Shown one piece after another: positions 1 to 7,264 of a stretch of 64,000 nt of DNA. Numbering within the stretch: position 1 is the stretch's first letter; each line of letters opens with the position of its first letter. The position numbers were made by a program, and so were the translations under genes. The DNA is from Mesorhizobium sp. M1D.F.Ca.ET.043.01.1.1 (GTDB lineage Bacteria; Pseudomonadota; Alphaproteobacteria; Rhizobiales; Rhizobiaceae): NCBI RefSeq assembly GCF_003952385.1, contig NZ_CP034444.1:2852001-2916000 (forward strand), written 5' to 3'. The notes below the pieces were generated by a model. That model saw nothing but the letters and a program-made list of their open reading frames with translations, made no database searches and was not told the origin of the DNA.

Positions 1-282
1 GCCCGGGTCGGCAAGGATGCCTTCGGCCACCAGTTCGGCGGCAAGGGCGGCGATATCCTCATCGAGCGTGGCCTTGTCGACTTCGAATTCGTCCGACAGC
101 AGGTCGACGATCTGGTCAAGGCTGCGCGCGCCATCGACCTTGTCGAGGAAGGCTTCGGTGGTGCCGTTGCAGGTGTAGAGCTGGCCGCTGCGCGCCAGAA
201 GCACGACGGCGCCGTCGCCGACATGCTGCACGGAGGCGTCTTCCGCCATCCGCAGAACCGTTTCAGAACCGATTTCAGCCAT
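1..282 (-). CDS. PqqD-family protein (RiPP recognition element), 3' end outside the window
   Basis: Reading leftwards from an ATG at 282, an open frame runs off the window edge after 94 codons. The protein begins MAEIGSETVLRMAEDASV and has the small PqqD/B1 fold pattern: a strand stretch VVLLARSGQLYTCNGTTEAFL, then helices ending DIAALAAELVAEGIL. PqqD-like proteins bind the leader of a RiPP precursor and hand it to a modifying enzyme. It lies 149 bp downstream of a 31-aa precursor-like ORF on the same strand, which supports that role. The modifying enzyme, if any, lies beyond the left edge. Confidence 0.75.
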   Translation of the reverse strand, partial: MAEIGSETVLRMAEDASVQHVGDGAVVLLARSGQLYTCNGTTEAFLDKVDGARSLDQIVDLLSDEFEVDKATLDEDIAALAAELVAEGILADPG

Positions 283-431
283 ACGCCCGCTCCCTTGCCG
301 AAGTGGAATTAGCGCGGCGCAAGGGTGCTGTCCATCGCCTGATGGCGGCCCTGCAATGCGCGGGCGATCGGATCTTCTCACGAGCGCCCCGGAAGAATAC
401 CCGCTTCCGGGCCAAGCAGATCGTCGGGTGG

Positions 432-527
432 TCAGCCGGCCGGACCGATCGGGCCACTCGGGGCGGCAACGACCTTCGACAGCGTCTCGCGCTTGACCAA
501 CAGCGGCTTTTCGTAGGTTCTCTTCAT
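432..527 (-). CDS. short RiPP precursor with a lasso-type leader (31 aa)
   Basis: The peptide starts MKRTYEKPLLVKRETLSK and ends VVAAPSGPIGPAG. The Y-x-x-P-x-L pattern (Tyr5, Pro8, Leu10) and a Thr a few residues later resemble leaders bound by PqqD/B1 proteins. A strong GGGGGA ribosome site lies about 5 bases before the ATG. Unlike a classical lasso precursor, there is no Asp or Glu after Glu14 to act as ring acceptor, so the product is probably not a standard lasso peptide. Mesorhizobium genomes often carry such short peptides annotated only as putative RiPP precursors (recalled, not searched). The PqqD-like gene follows on the same strand. Confidence 0.65.
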   Translation of the reverse strand: MKRTYEKPLLVKRETLSKVVAAPSGPIGPAG

Positions 528-666
528 CAAAATCCCCCAGAGAACAGTCCACCGCGGAAGGATGAGGGTCGGCTGTGATCGCTGTCAAGCCAGCGACTCC
601 GTCAGGGTTGCCATCCTTCCCTTAAGTAAGCTAAGAATCCGCCGGGTTTTTTGGGGAGTGGACAGT

Positions 667-783
667 ATGCGTTACAACTGGGATCGGGCTCCGACGGCTT
701 TCGAGCGCCATCGGAAGGCATTGGCGGCCGCCATTCTGATCGCCGGCGGCGTCGGACTGATGCTGGCGGCGCTACCGCTCTAA
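667..783 (+). CDS. small single-pass membrane peptide (38 aa), hypothetical
   Basis: A 38-residue ORF begins MRYNWDRAPTAFERHRKA and continues into one hydrophobic segment (about residues 18-38, rich in Ala, Leu, Ile, Gly). The N-terminal half is basic, giving a likely cytoplasmic N-terminus. A GGGGAG ribosome site lies about 9 bases upstream. It is not recognised as a named family. An upstream in-frame ATG at 562 would add 35 residues with no recognisable feature and no ribosome site, so the shorter form is preferred. Confidence 0.45.
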   Translation: MRYNWDRAPTAFERHRKALAAAILIAGGVGLMLAALPL

Positions 784-942
784 GCCGGCTTTCTATCCGC
801 GACCGGCCGAACGGCGCTCCAGGCGGAAGCGCTGCCTTGGGCAGATTTGCCAAGCGACGTCGACCAAAATGCGGGGAGACATGGCCGCGAGAAGCGGCTT
901 AGGCTATGGCCAGACGACGAGATGTTCCTGGGAGGAAAGTCG

Positions 943-2850
943 ATGGCCTCACGCTACCGCGAAGTCTATGAGGGCTGGAAACGCGACCCTGCGGGGTTCT
1001 GGGCCGAGGCGGCCAAGGCGATCGACTGGTATTCGCCGGCCGAAAGCGTCTTCGACCCGGCGGCCGGCGTCTACGGCCGCTGGTTCGTCGGCGCCTCTTG
1101 CAACACCTGCTACAACGCCCTCGACCGCCATGTCGCCGGCGGCCGCGCCGACCAGCTGGCGCTGATCCATGACAGCGCGATTACCGGCACGATCCGGAAA
1201 TTCACCTATGCCGAACTGAAGCGCGAGGTCGTCGCGCTGGCCTCGGTGCTGAGGCATCGCGGCATCGGCAGGGGCGACCGCGTCATCATCTATATGCCGA
1301 TGGTGGCGGAGGCGGCTATCGCCATGCTCGCCTGTTCCCGCATCGGCGCCGTTCATTCGGTGGTCTTTGGCGGCTTCGCCTCGCATGAGCTCGCCACCCG
1401 CATCGACGACGCCAAGCCGAAGCTGATCGTCACCGCCTCCTGCGGCCTGGAGCCCGGCCGCGTCGTCGCCTACAAGCCGCTGCTCGACAAGGCGGTCGAG
1501 ATGTCGAAGCACAAGCCCGACGCCTGCCTGATCCTGCAGCGCGAGCAGCTGCGCTGCGAGATGAAGGACAATTACGACTTCGACTATGCCGACGCGGTTG
1601 CCCGCGAGCGGGCGGCGGGAGCCAATGTCGACTGCGTGCCGGTCTTGGCCACCGACCCGCTCTACATCATCTACACCTCCGGTACTACCGGGCAGCCGAA
1701 GGGCATCGTGCGCGACAATGGCGGCCACATGGTCGCGCTGAAATGGACGATGGACAACGAGTTCGGCGTCAAGCCGGGCGAGGTGTTCTGGGCGGCCTCC
1801 GACGTCGGCTGGGTGGTCGGCCATTCCTACATCGTCTACGGGCCGCTGCTGCATGGCGCGACCAGCGTGCTTTTCGAGGGCAAGCCGGTCGGCACGCCGG
1901 ACGCCGGCACCTACTGGCGGGTGATCTCGGAGCACGGCGTGGTCGCGCTGTTCACCGCGCCGACCGCCTTCCGCGCCATCAAGGGTCAGGATCCGCGCGG
2001 CGAGTTCGTGCCGAAATACGACCTGTCGAAATTCCGCACGCTGTTCCTTGCCGGCGAGCGCGCCGACCCCGAAACCATCAAATGGGCCGAGCAGAAGCTC
2101 AACCGTCCGGTGATCGACCATTGGTGGCAGACCGAGACCGGCTCGCCGATGACGATCAACCCGGCGGGCCTCGGGCTGTTGCCGGTGAAATACGGCTCGC
2201 CGGGCGTGCCAATGCCGGGCTATGACATCCGCATCCTCGACGATGCCGGCCATGAAGTACCCCGCGGCACGCTCGGCAATGTCGTGGTCAAGCTGCCGCT
2301 GCCCCCCGGCTGCCTGCCGACGCTCTGGAATGCCGATGCCCGCTTCCGGCAAGCCTATCTCGAGGAGTTCCCCGGCTTCTACAAGACAGCCGACGCCGGC
2401 ATGATGGACGAGGACGGCTACCTCTATGTCATGGCCCGCACCGACGACATCATCAATGTCGCCGGCCACCGGCTCTCGACCGGTGCGATGGAGGAGGTGC
2501 TGGCCGCGCACCCCGACGTCGCCGAATGCGCCGTCATCGGCATCGCCGACGCGATGAAGGGCCAGGTGCCGCTCGGCTTCGTCGTGCTCAATGCCGGCGT
2601 GTCGCGCGACACCGGCGCCATCGAAAGCGAAGTCGTGGGGCTAGTGCGCGAACGGATCGGTCCGGTCGCCGCCTTCAAGACGGTGGTGACCATCAAGCGG
2701 CTGCCGAAGACGCGCTCCGGCAAGATCCTGCGCGGCACGATGCAGAAGATCGCCGACAAGGAGGACTGGACCATGCCGGCGACGATCGACGATCCGGCGA
2801 TCCTCGACGAGATCACGGCGGCGCTCAAAGGTCGCGGCATCGGGATCTAA
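943..2850 (+). CDS. prpE: propionyl-CoA synthetase
   Basis: Acyl-CoA synthetase of the ANL superfamily, 635 aa, activating propionate (or acetate) with ATP and CoA to the acyl-CoA. The start MASRYREVYEGW is chosen because GGGAGGAAAG sits just before this ATG; the frame is open 32 codons further up but lacks a site there. Visible motifs are the phosphate loop YTSGTTGQPKG (about residues 244-254), the adenylate region HWWQTETGSPM, the hinge TADAGMMDEDGY, and the C-terminal PKTRSGKILRG with catalytic Lys near 594. The CoA-binding N-terminal region and overall length match PrpE. It has no operon partner here. Confidence 0.92.
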   Translation: MASRYREVYEGWKRDPAGFWAEAAKAIDWYSPAESVFDPAAGVYGRWFVGASCNTCYNALDRHVAGGRADQLALIHDSAITGTIRKFTYAELKREVVALASVLRHRGIGRGDRVIIYMPMVAEAAIAMLACSRIGAVHSVVFGGFASHELATRIDDAKPKLIVTASCGLEPGRVVAYKPLLDKAVEMSKHKPDACLILQREQLRCEMKDNYDFDYADAVARERAAGANVDCVPVLATDPLYIIYTSGTTGQPKGIVRDNGGHMVALKWTMDNEFGVKPGEVFWAASDVGWVVGHSYIVYGPLLHGATSVLFEGKPVGTPDAGTYWRVISEHGVVALFTAPTAFRAIKGQDPRGEFVPKYDLSKFRTLFLAGERADPETIKWAEQKLNRPVIDHWWQTETGSPMTINPAGLGLLPVKYGSPGVPMPGYDIRILDDAGHEVPRGTLGNVVVKLPLPPGCLPTLWNADARFRQAYLEEFPGFYKTADAGMMDEDGYLYVMARTDDIINVAGHRLSTGAMEEVLAAHPDVAECAVIGIADAMKGQVPLGFVVLNAGVSRDTGAIESEVVGLVRERIGPVAAFKTVVTIKRLPKTRSGKILRGTMQKIADKEDWTMPATIDDPAILDEITAALKGRGIGI

Positions 2851-2920
2851 ATCCTTCGCAGCGCGGGATCGCCACGGCAGGTGCTCTCAGGAATTCGTCC
2901 CGCACTGCAATCGACTGTTG

Positions 2921-2932
2921 TGCAATGCAGCA
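2921..2932. promoter_or_regulatory. TGC-N3-GCA palindrome (PhaR/AniA-like site) upstream of the acyltransferase
   Basis: The sequence TGCAATGCAGCA lies 45 bp before the start of the acyltransferase gene. It fits the pattern TGCRNYGCASMA, which I recall as the reported recognition sequence of rhizobial PhaR; the opposite strand (TGCATTGCACAA) also fits. Similar sites occur before lasso and exo genes in this window. The identity of the regulator is an inference. Confidence 0.5.
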
Positions 2933-2976
2933 ACAGCCCGTAAAGTTTGCCTGGGGGGCCATTCCGAAGGCACGGC

Positions 2977-4056
2977 ATGGCTCAGCACAAGACAACATTC
3001 GGCGGCGTCGACATATTGCGTTTCCTCGCCGCCGTCATGGTGATGTTCTATCACTATGGCTTCTGGGTATGGGCATTTCCCGACGGCGTCTCGGCGCGCT
3101 CGACCGGCGGCATCCCGGCCCATCCCGAGATGGCCTTCGTCGGCTCCGGCTGGGTCGGCGTGCAGGTGTTCTTCGTCATCAGCGGCTTCGTCATCGCCTT
3201 CAGCGCCGAGAATTCGACGCCGCTGAAGTTCTTCGAGGCGCGCGTCAGGCGGCTGGCGCCGGCGGTCTGGGTCTGCGCGCCGATCTCGGCGATCGTGCTG
3301 CTGCTCGTCGGCCTGTCCTGGCCGACGGACGCCGTTGTGCGGCTTGCCCGCACGGCGTTGTTCGTGCCCTTCGAGCCATGGGTGGACAGCGTCTACTGGA
3401 CGCTCGGCATCGAGATCGCCTTCTACGCCATCGTCTGGATCCTGCTCAGGCTTGGCCGATTCGACCTGATGGAGGCGATAGCCGTTGTCATCGGCCTCGT
3501 CAGCACGCTGTTCTGGTGCCTCTATTTCGCCTTCGGCTGGACCGATCTCGCGGAGACGCGCTGGCTGCAGCTCACCCTCGTGCATCATGGCGCTTTCTTC
3601 GCCGTCGGCGTGTTGCTGTGGCTGATGCGCTTCAAGGCGGTGACCGTTCCGCGCCTCGGCTTCTGCGCCCTGTTCCTTGCCGGCGGGGTTTTGCAGATCG
3701 TCAGCTCGGTCGACGTGCACAGCATCAAGGTGGAGGCGGCGATGCCCTACGCGCCGCCGATCATCATCTTCCTGGCCGCGGTGGCGCTGATGGCTTGGTC
3801 GCTGCGCCTCGATCTTTCCTGGCGCGGCTGGCGCCGGATCGGGCTGATGACCTATCCGCTCTACCTTATTCACGACGTCGTCGGCGCGACGATGCTCGGC
3901 GCGCTGATCCGGGCGGGCGTGCCCTACCTCGTCTCGATCCCGATCGTCGGCACCGCCATGATCGCGGCAAGCTGGCTGGTGGCGGCCGAGGCCGAGCCGC
4001 GCATCCGGCTGTTGCTCGACCACACGCTGTTCCGCTACCGGCTGAAGGTCGCCTGA
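2977..4056 (+). CDS. acyltransferase family 3 membrane protein (ExoZ/OafA type)
   Basis: A 359-aa integral membrane acyltransferase. It begins MAQHKTTFGGVDILRFLAA, with the typical early Arg (LRF) and an FYHYGFW histidine motif in the first helix, followed by VGVQVFFVISGFVI and roughly ten hydrophobic segments. Family members transfer acetyl or other acyl groups to cell-surface or exported sugars. The ATG at 2977 is preferred over one 30 bases upstream because homologous proteins start right before the first membrane helix. The PhaR-like palindrome just upstream links it to the exo genes further right, so modification of exopolysaccharide is a reasonable guess. Confidence 0.82.
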   Translation: MAQHKTTFGGVDILRFLAAVMVMFYHYGFWVWAFPDGVSARSTGGIPAHPEMAFVGSGWVGVQVFFVISGFVIAFSAENSTPLKFFEARVRRLAPAVWVCAPISAIVLLLVGLSWPTDAVVRLARTALFVPFEPWVDSVYWTLGIEIAFYAIVWILLRLGRFDLMEAIAVVIGLVSTLFWCLYFAFGWTDLAETRWLQLTLVHHGAFFAVGVLLWLMRFKAVTVPRLGFCALFLAGGVLQIVSSVDVHSIKVEAAMPYAPPIIIFLAAVALMAWSLRLDLSWRGWRRIGLMTYPLYLIHDVVGATMLGALIRAGVPYLVSIPIVGTAMIAASWLVAAEAEPRIRLLLDHTLFRYRLKVA

Positions 4057-4138
4057 CCTCCGCGGCAGCTCCCGGTGTGGAATTGTTTGCATCCGGCTGA
4101 TATCGAGACTTGGTCCGCGCTCCGCGTCGCGCGATCCC

Positions 4139-4242
4139 AGAGCGGTTCAGCGATTCATAGAATCGCTGAGCCGCTCTAAGTATTTGTTTTTACGCAATTC
4201 CGGACGGAAAACCGTTACACACTTTTCCTGGAATTGCTCTAG
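4139..4242 (-). repeat. dispersed rhizobial intergenic repeat, copy 1
   Basis: About 104 bp between two genes, containing the inverted element AGCGGTTCAGCGATTC / GAATCGCTGAGCCGCT followed by a stretch with TTGTTTTTACGCAATTCC and GGAAAACCGTTACACACT. Related copies in the opposite orientation occur at 36641-36742 and 38484-38584. The three share the blocks CAGGAAAAGTG, GGTTTTCCGTC and AGAAACAAA or AAAACAAA, so they belong to one family. Confidence 0.8.
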
Positions 4243-4263
4243 CTTGAGTGCCGAGCCCGATCC

Positions 4264-5034
4264 GTGAGCCTGTTCCAGCGATCGAGACGACCCCGACCCG
4301 TGCCGCGCGAACGGCTGGTGATGGATATGCGCGACACGGTGGTCTACGCGATCGGCGACGTGCATGGCTGCTATGACGAGTTGCGCGCGCTGGAGCAGAA
4401 GATCCTGCTCGACGCGCAGCGATTCCGTGGTCGCAAGGTCATCATCATGCTTGGCGACTATATCGACCGCGGGCCCAATTCGCGCCGCGTGCTCGAGCAT
4501 CTGATGGCGCCGGCGCCAAAAGGCTTCCTGCGCGTCTGCCTGGCCGGCAACCACGAAGTGGCGATGCTCAACTATCTTGACGGCTCGCTGTCGCGCGAGC
4601 CATGGCTCGCGGTCGGCGGACGGGAGACCCTCTATTCCTATGGCATCGATCCGGCGCATCTCGCCAATCTCTACGCTTCAAGCGAAGAGGTCGACGAGCG
4701 CATCCGCGAGGCGATACCTGTCGGCCATACCGGCTTCCTGCGTACGCTGCCGGTAATGGTCTGCTCGGATGAGTTCGTGTTCGTGCATGCCGGCATCCGG
4801 CCCGGGATCGCGCTCGAGGAGCAGGACGAGGCCGACCTGCTCAACATCCGGTCGGATTTCCTGGCGGCGGCGCACCGCCTCGACCATTGGGTCGTGCATG
4901 GGCACACGATCGTGGACACACCAACGCTCGACGGGCGCCGGCTCGGCATCGACACGGGCGCCTTCCAGAGCGGCCGGCTGACCGCCCTCAGGATCGTGGG
5001 CAGATATGGACGGCTGCTGTCGTCCCGGGATTGA
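4264..5034 (+). CDS. metallophosphoesterase, serine/threonine phosphatase-like
   Basis: A 256-aa calcineurin-like phosphoesterase with a GTG start. The metal-binding motifs appear in the family order: GDVHG (31-35), GDYIDRGP (64-71), GNHE (about 94-97), VFVHAG (about 174) and HGHT (about 217). This is the bacterial PPP/PrpA-like pattern that removes phosphate from proteins or small phosphoesters using two metal ions. An alternative start is the in-frame ATG at residue 20 (MDMRDTVVYAIGDVHG), which would remove a basic leader; the longer form is kept with reservation. No operon partner points to its substrate. Confidence 0.85.
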   Translation: MSLFQRSRRPRPVPRERLVMDMRDTVVYAIGDVHGCYDELRALEQKILLDAQRFRGRKVIIMLGDYIDRGPNSRRVLEHLMAPAPKGFLRVCLAGNHEVAMLNYLDGSLSREPWLAVGGRETLYSYGIDPAHLANLYASSEEVDERIREAIPVGHTGFLRTLPVMVCSDEFVFVHAGIRPGIALEEQDEADLLNIRSDFLAAAHRLDHWVVHGHTIVDTPTLDGRRLGIDTGAFQSGRLTALRIVGRYGRLLSSRD

Positions 5035-5139
5035 GGCAGAGTGCTTTGGCGTTCGGGCCGCTCCAGGTGTTTTCAACGCAACTCCGGAAGGCGAAACAAC
5101 CCGCAACGCCACCAGGACGCAAGCGCAGCATCGCCGCTC

Positions 5140-6132
5140 TCAGCTCGGCGCGAGCTCGGCCTCGGCGGCGGCGCCATAGGACAGCAGATCGCCTTGCCAT
5201 TTGCTGCGCTTGAGGAACTGTTCCCAGGTCAGAGCATTGGGATCGATTTTCCGGCTCAAGGCCAGATCGCGCTTAGGGGCGTAGTAGCCATATTCGACGG
5301 CGTATTCGACCATACCCACCAATTCGCGCACGAGATGCTCGTTGCCGGCGAAGCTCGGAAAATGGCGCAGCAAGTCTTCGCGCGAGTACGCAGAGGCGTA
5401 GCGCGCGGCCTTTCCGGTGACCTGCACAAACGTGTCCACCATTTGCTGCGCCGAGATGAACTCGCCGATCACCGGCAAGACCTCGCCGGCGTATCGCGCC
5501 GGATTGTCAAACATCTCGCGCACCGCCGGGCCGGCCGCGGTGAGCGGATCGCAGAACGGCATGGGGATGTCCGGCGGCAAGTAAATGGCGAACGTTATGC
5601 TGTGGTCGCCGCCCTGCGGCACGTAGTATTCCAGGAAGTTGGTGTAGTAAAACGCCAAGTACACAAACGAGCTGCGGACGGGCAAGCCGCGAATGTAGTC
5701 CTCAATCTTTGCCTTGTCCGTGAAATGCGGCGCCCACTTGGTGCCGCCGGTGATGGCTTCGACATTTTCGAGCCCGCTGAAGACCACGTGCTCCACGCCA
5801 GCCGCCACCGCCGCATCGGCCAACTCCTTGCCGAGATTGAGTTCGGGTTCCGCCGGCGGCACCTTGACGATGGGCGGCGTCATCAAGAACGCCCCGGCCG
5901 AGCCTTTCATTGCCTCGGTCAGTTCGGCCCGCCTGCCGAGTTCAAGAGGCGCCACCATGACTTCGGCACCCTTCTTCGCCAAGGCTTGCGCTGGTTGACT
6001 GTCGAGGCGGCGCGTCAGGGCGCGTACCCGGTAGCGACCACTGTCGAGCAAGGAATTGGCGACGCTGCGGCCTTGTTTGCTCGAGGCACCAACAACGGTG
6101 ATCAGAGGTTTGGAAGTATTGGCTTGGCTCAT
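5140..6132 (-). CDS. NmrA-like NAD(P)-binding protein
   Basis: A 330-aa atypical short-chain dehydrogenase-like protein beginning MSQANTSKPLITVVGASSKQ, with a Rossmann nucleotide loop VVGASSKQGRSV (about residues 10-21) and the NmrA-type continuation LTRRLDSQPAQALAKKGAEV. The frame is open 42 codons further upstream, but an AAGGAT ribosome site supports this ATG. Such proteins either reduce small substrates or sense NADP(H) redox state. It is transcribed divergently from a LysR-type regulator whose start lies 152 bp away; that arrangement usually means the regulator controls this gene. Confidence 0.8.
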   Translation of the reverse strand: MSQANTSKPLITVVGASSKQGRSVANSLLDSGRYRVRALTRRLDSQPAQALAKKGAEVMVAPLELGRRAELTEAMKGSAGAFLMTPPIVKVPPAEPELNLGKELADAAVAAGVEHVVFSGLENVEAITGGTKWAPHFTDKAKIEDYIRGLPVRSSFVYLAFYYTNFLEYYVPQGGDHSITFAIYLPPDIPMPFCDPLTAAGPAVREMFDNPARYAGEVLPVIGEFISAQQMVDTFVQVTGKAARYASAYSREDLLRHFPSFAGNEHLVRELVGMVEYAVEYGYYAPKRDLALSRKIDPNALTWEQFLKRSKWQGDLLSYGAAAEAELAPS

Positions 6133-6284
6133 TCTGGCTATCCTTGTTGGGGGCGGGACAGCTTCCGTCCCGGTCGACCTCCACGGCGGCGTTGGGGCGC
6201 GCCGCGTGTCAGCCTTGATCACGGAGTCTCGGCTGGCGCGAGCTATATTGGAAATCATAAAAATGTTCGGCTACTATCCATGCG

Positions 6285-7217
6285 GTGGATACCAAGCGCC
6301 TGGACCTCAATCTGTTGGTTACCTTGGAGACGCTGCTGGTCGAGCGGAACGTCACGAAGGCGGCTGCCCGATTGAACCTCAGCCAGCCGGCGGTCAGCGC
6401 CCAGCTGAACCGTCTCCGACGCGAATTCGACGACCCGCTGCTAATTCCTGCCCAGCGAGGTATGACGCCGACGGTCAAGGCAATGGAGCTGCTCGATCCG
6501 TTGCGCCAAGCCCTTGACCAGGTTCGCGCCACGGTCGCCTCGCACAGGAACTTCGATCCGGCGAAGGCCAACCTGACCTTCGCAATCGCCTGCACGGACT
6601 ATCTGCAAGCGGCAGTGGTCAAGCCGCTCGTTGTGGAACTCAGGACGCGAGCGCCCGGTGTTCGCGTCGCGATCCACAATCTGGACGTGCCGCAGTTGGA
6701 AGCGCAGATGGCGCGCGGCGATGTGGATCTGGCGCTGATGACGCCGCAGGCGGCCTCGCCAGGTCTTCGCACGCGCCATCTGTTCGATGAACGCTATGTG
6801 CTGATCGGCCGCCGGAAGCATCCGCGGCTCCGGGACGGAATCACGGTCGCTGAATTTGCCGAGCTGGAGCAAGTGATCGTGTCTTTGGACGGGGGCAGCT
6901 TCGCAACGCCGCTGGACAGCGCTTTGGCTGCTCTCGGACACAAGCGTAACGTGGTGCTCTCCGCGGCGTCGTTCCTGTTTGTCCCCGAGATCGTGTCTCA
7001 CTCGGACTTCGTGGCGCTGGTGCCGGAACGGCTGGTGCGCGGCTCTGCGGACCAGCTTGAAGTGATGGACTGTCCATTCCCCGTCGAAGGCTTTGCAGTG
7101 GGAATGGTGTGGCATGAGCGCAATCACGGACACGTCGGCCAACGCTGGATTCGCGAAGCCATCGTCTCACTTGTCGCGCATCAATCCTCGCCCCAGGCGC
7201 GCAAAAGTCAGAGCTGA
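6285..7217 (+). CDS. LysR-family transcriptional regulator
   Basis: A 310-aa regulator with the N-terminal winged helix-turn-helix (LLVTLETLLVERNVTKAAAR, then LSQPAVSAQLNRLRREF) and a C-terminal effector-binding domain of the NodD/SyrM-like layout. The start codon is GTG (reading MDTKRLDLNLL). It is divergent from the NmrA-like gene, and the 152-bp shared interval is where its operator would be expected; no single strong T-N11-A site was picked out by eye. The effector is unknown. Confidence 0.87.
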   Translation: MDTKRLDLNLLVTLETLLVERNVTKAAARLNLSQPAVSAQLNRLRREFDDPLLIPAQRGMTPTVKAMELLDPLRQALDQVRATVASHRNFDPAKANLTFAIACTDYLQAAVVKPLVVELRTRAPGVRVAIHNLDVPQLEAQMARGDVDLALMTPQAASPGLRTRHLFDERYVLIGRRKHPRLRDGITVAEFAELEQVIVSLDGGSFATPLDSALAALGHKRNVVLSAASFLFVPEIVSHSDFVALVPERLVRGSADQLEVMDCPFPVEGFAVGMVWHERNHGHVGQRWIREAIVSLVAHQSSPQARKSQS

Positions 7218-7218
7218 C

Positions 7219-7252
7219 GCGCGTCGCGTTGAAGCGGATTCAGGCGACGCGC
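7219..7252. terminator. hairpin between convergent genes
   Basis: A perfect 9-bp inverted repeat, GCGCGTCGC and GCGACGCGC, with a 16-base loop sits in the 47-bp gap where the LysR gene and exoP converge. Its position suggests a bidirectional terminator. There is no long T run, so the call is tentative. Confidence 0.4.
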
Positions 7253-7264
7253 TGTGAGTCTTTG

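Noticed and set aside
949..2511. 520-codon open frame opposite prpE
   Set aside because: Antisense shadow of a gene with clear acyl-CoA synthetase motifs.
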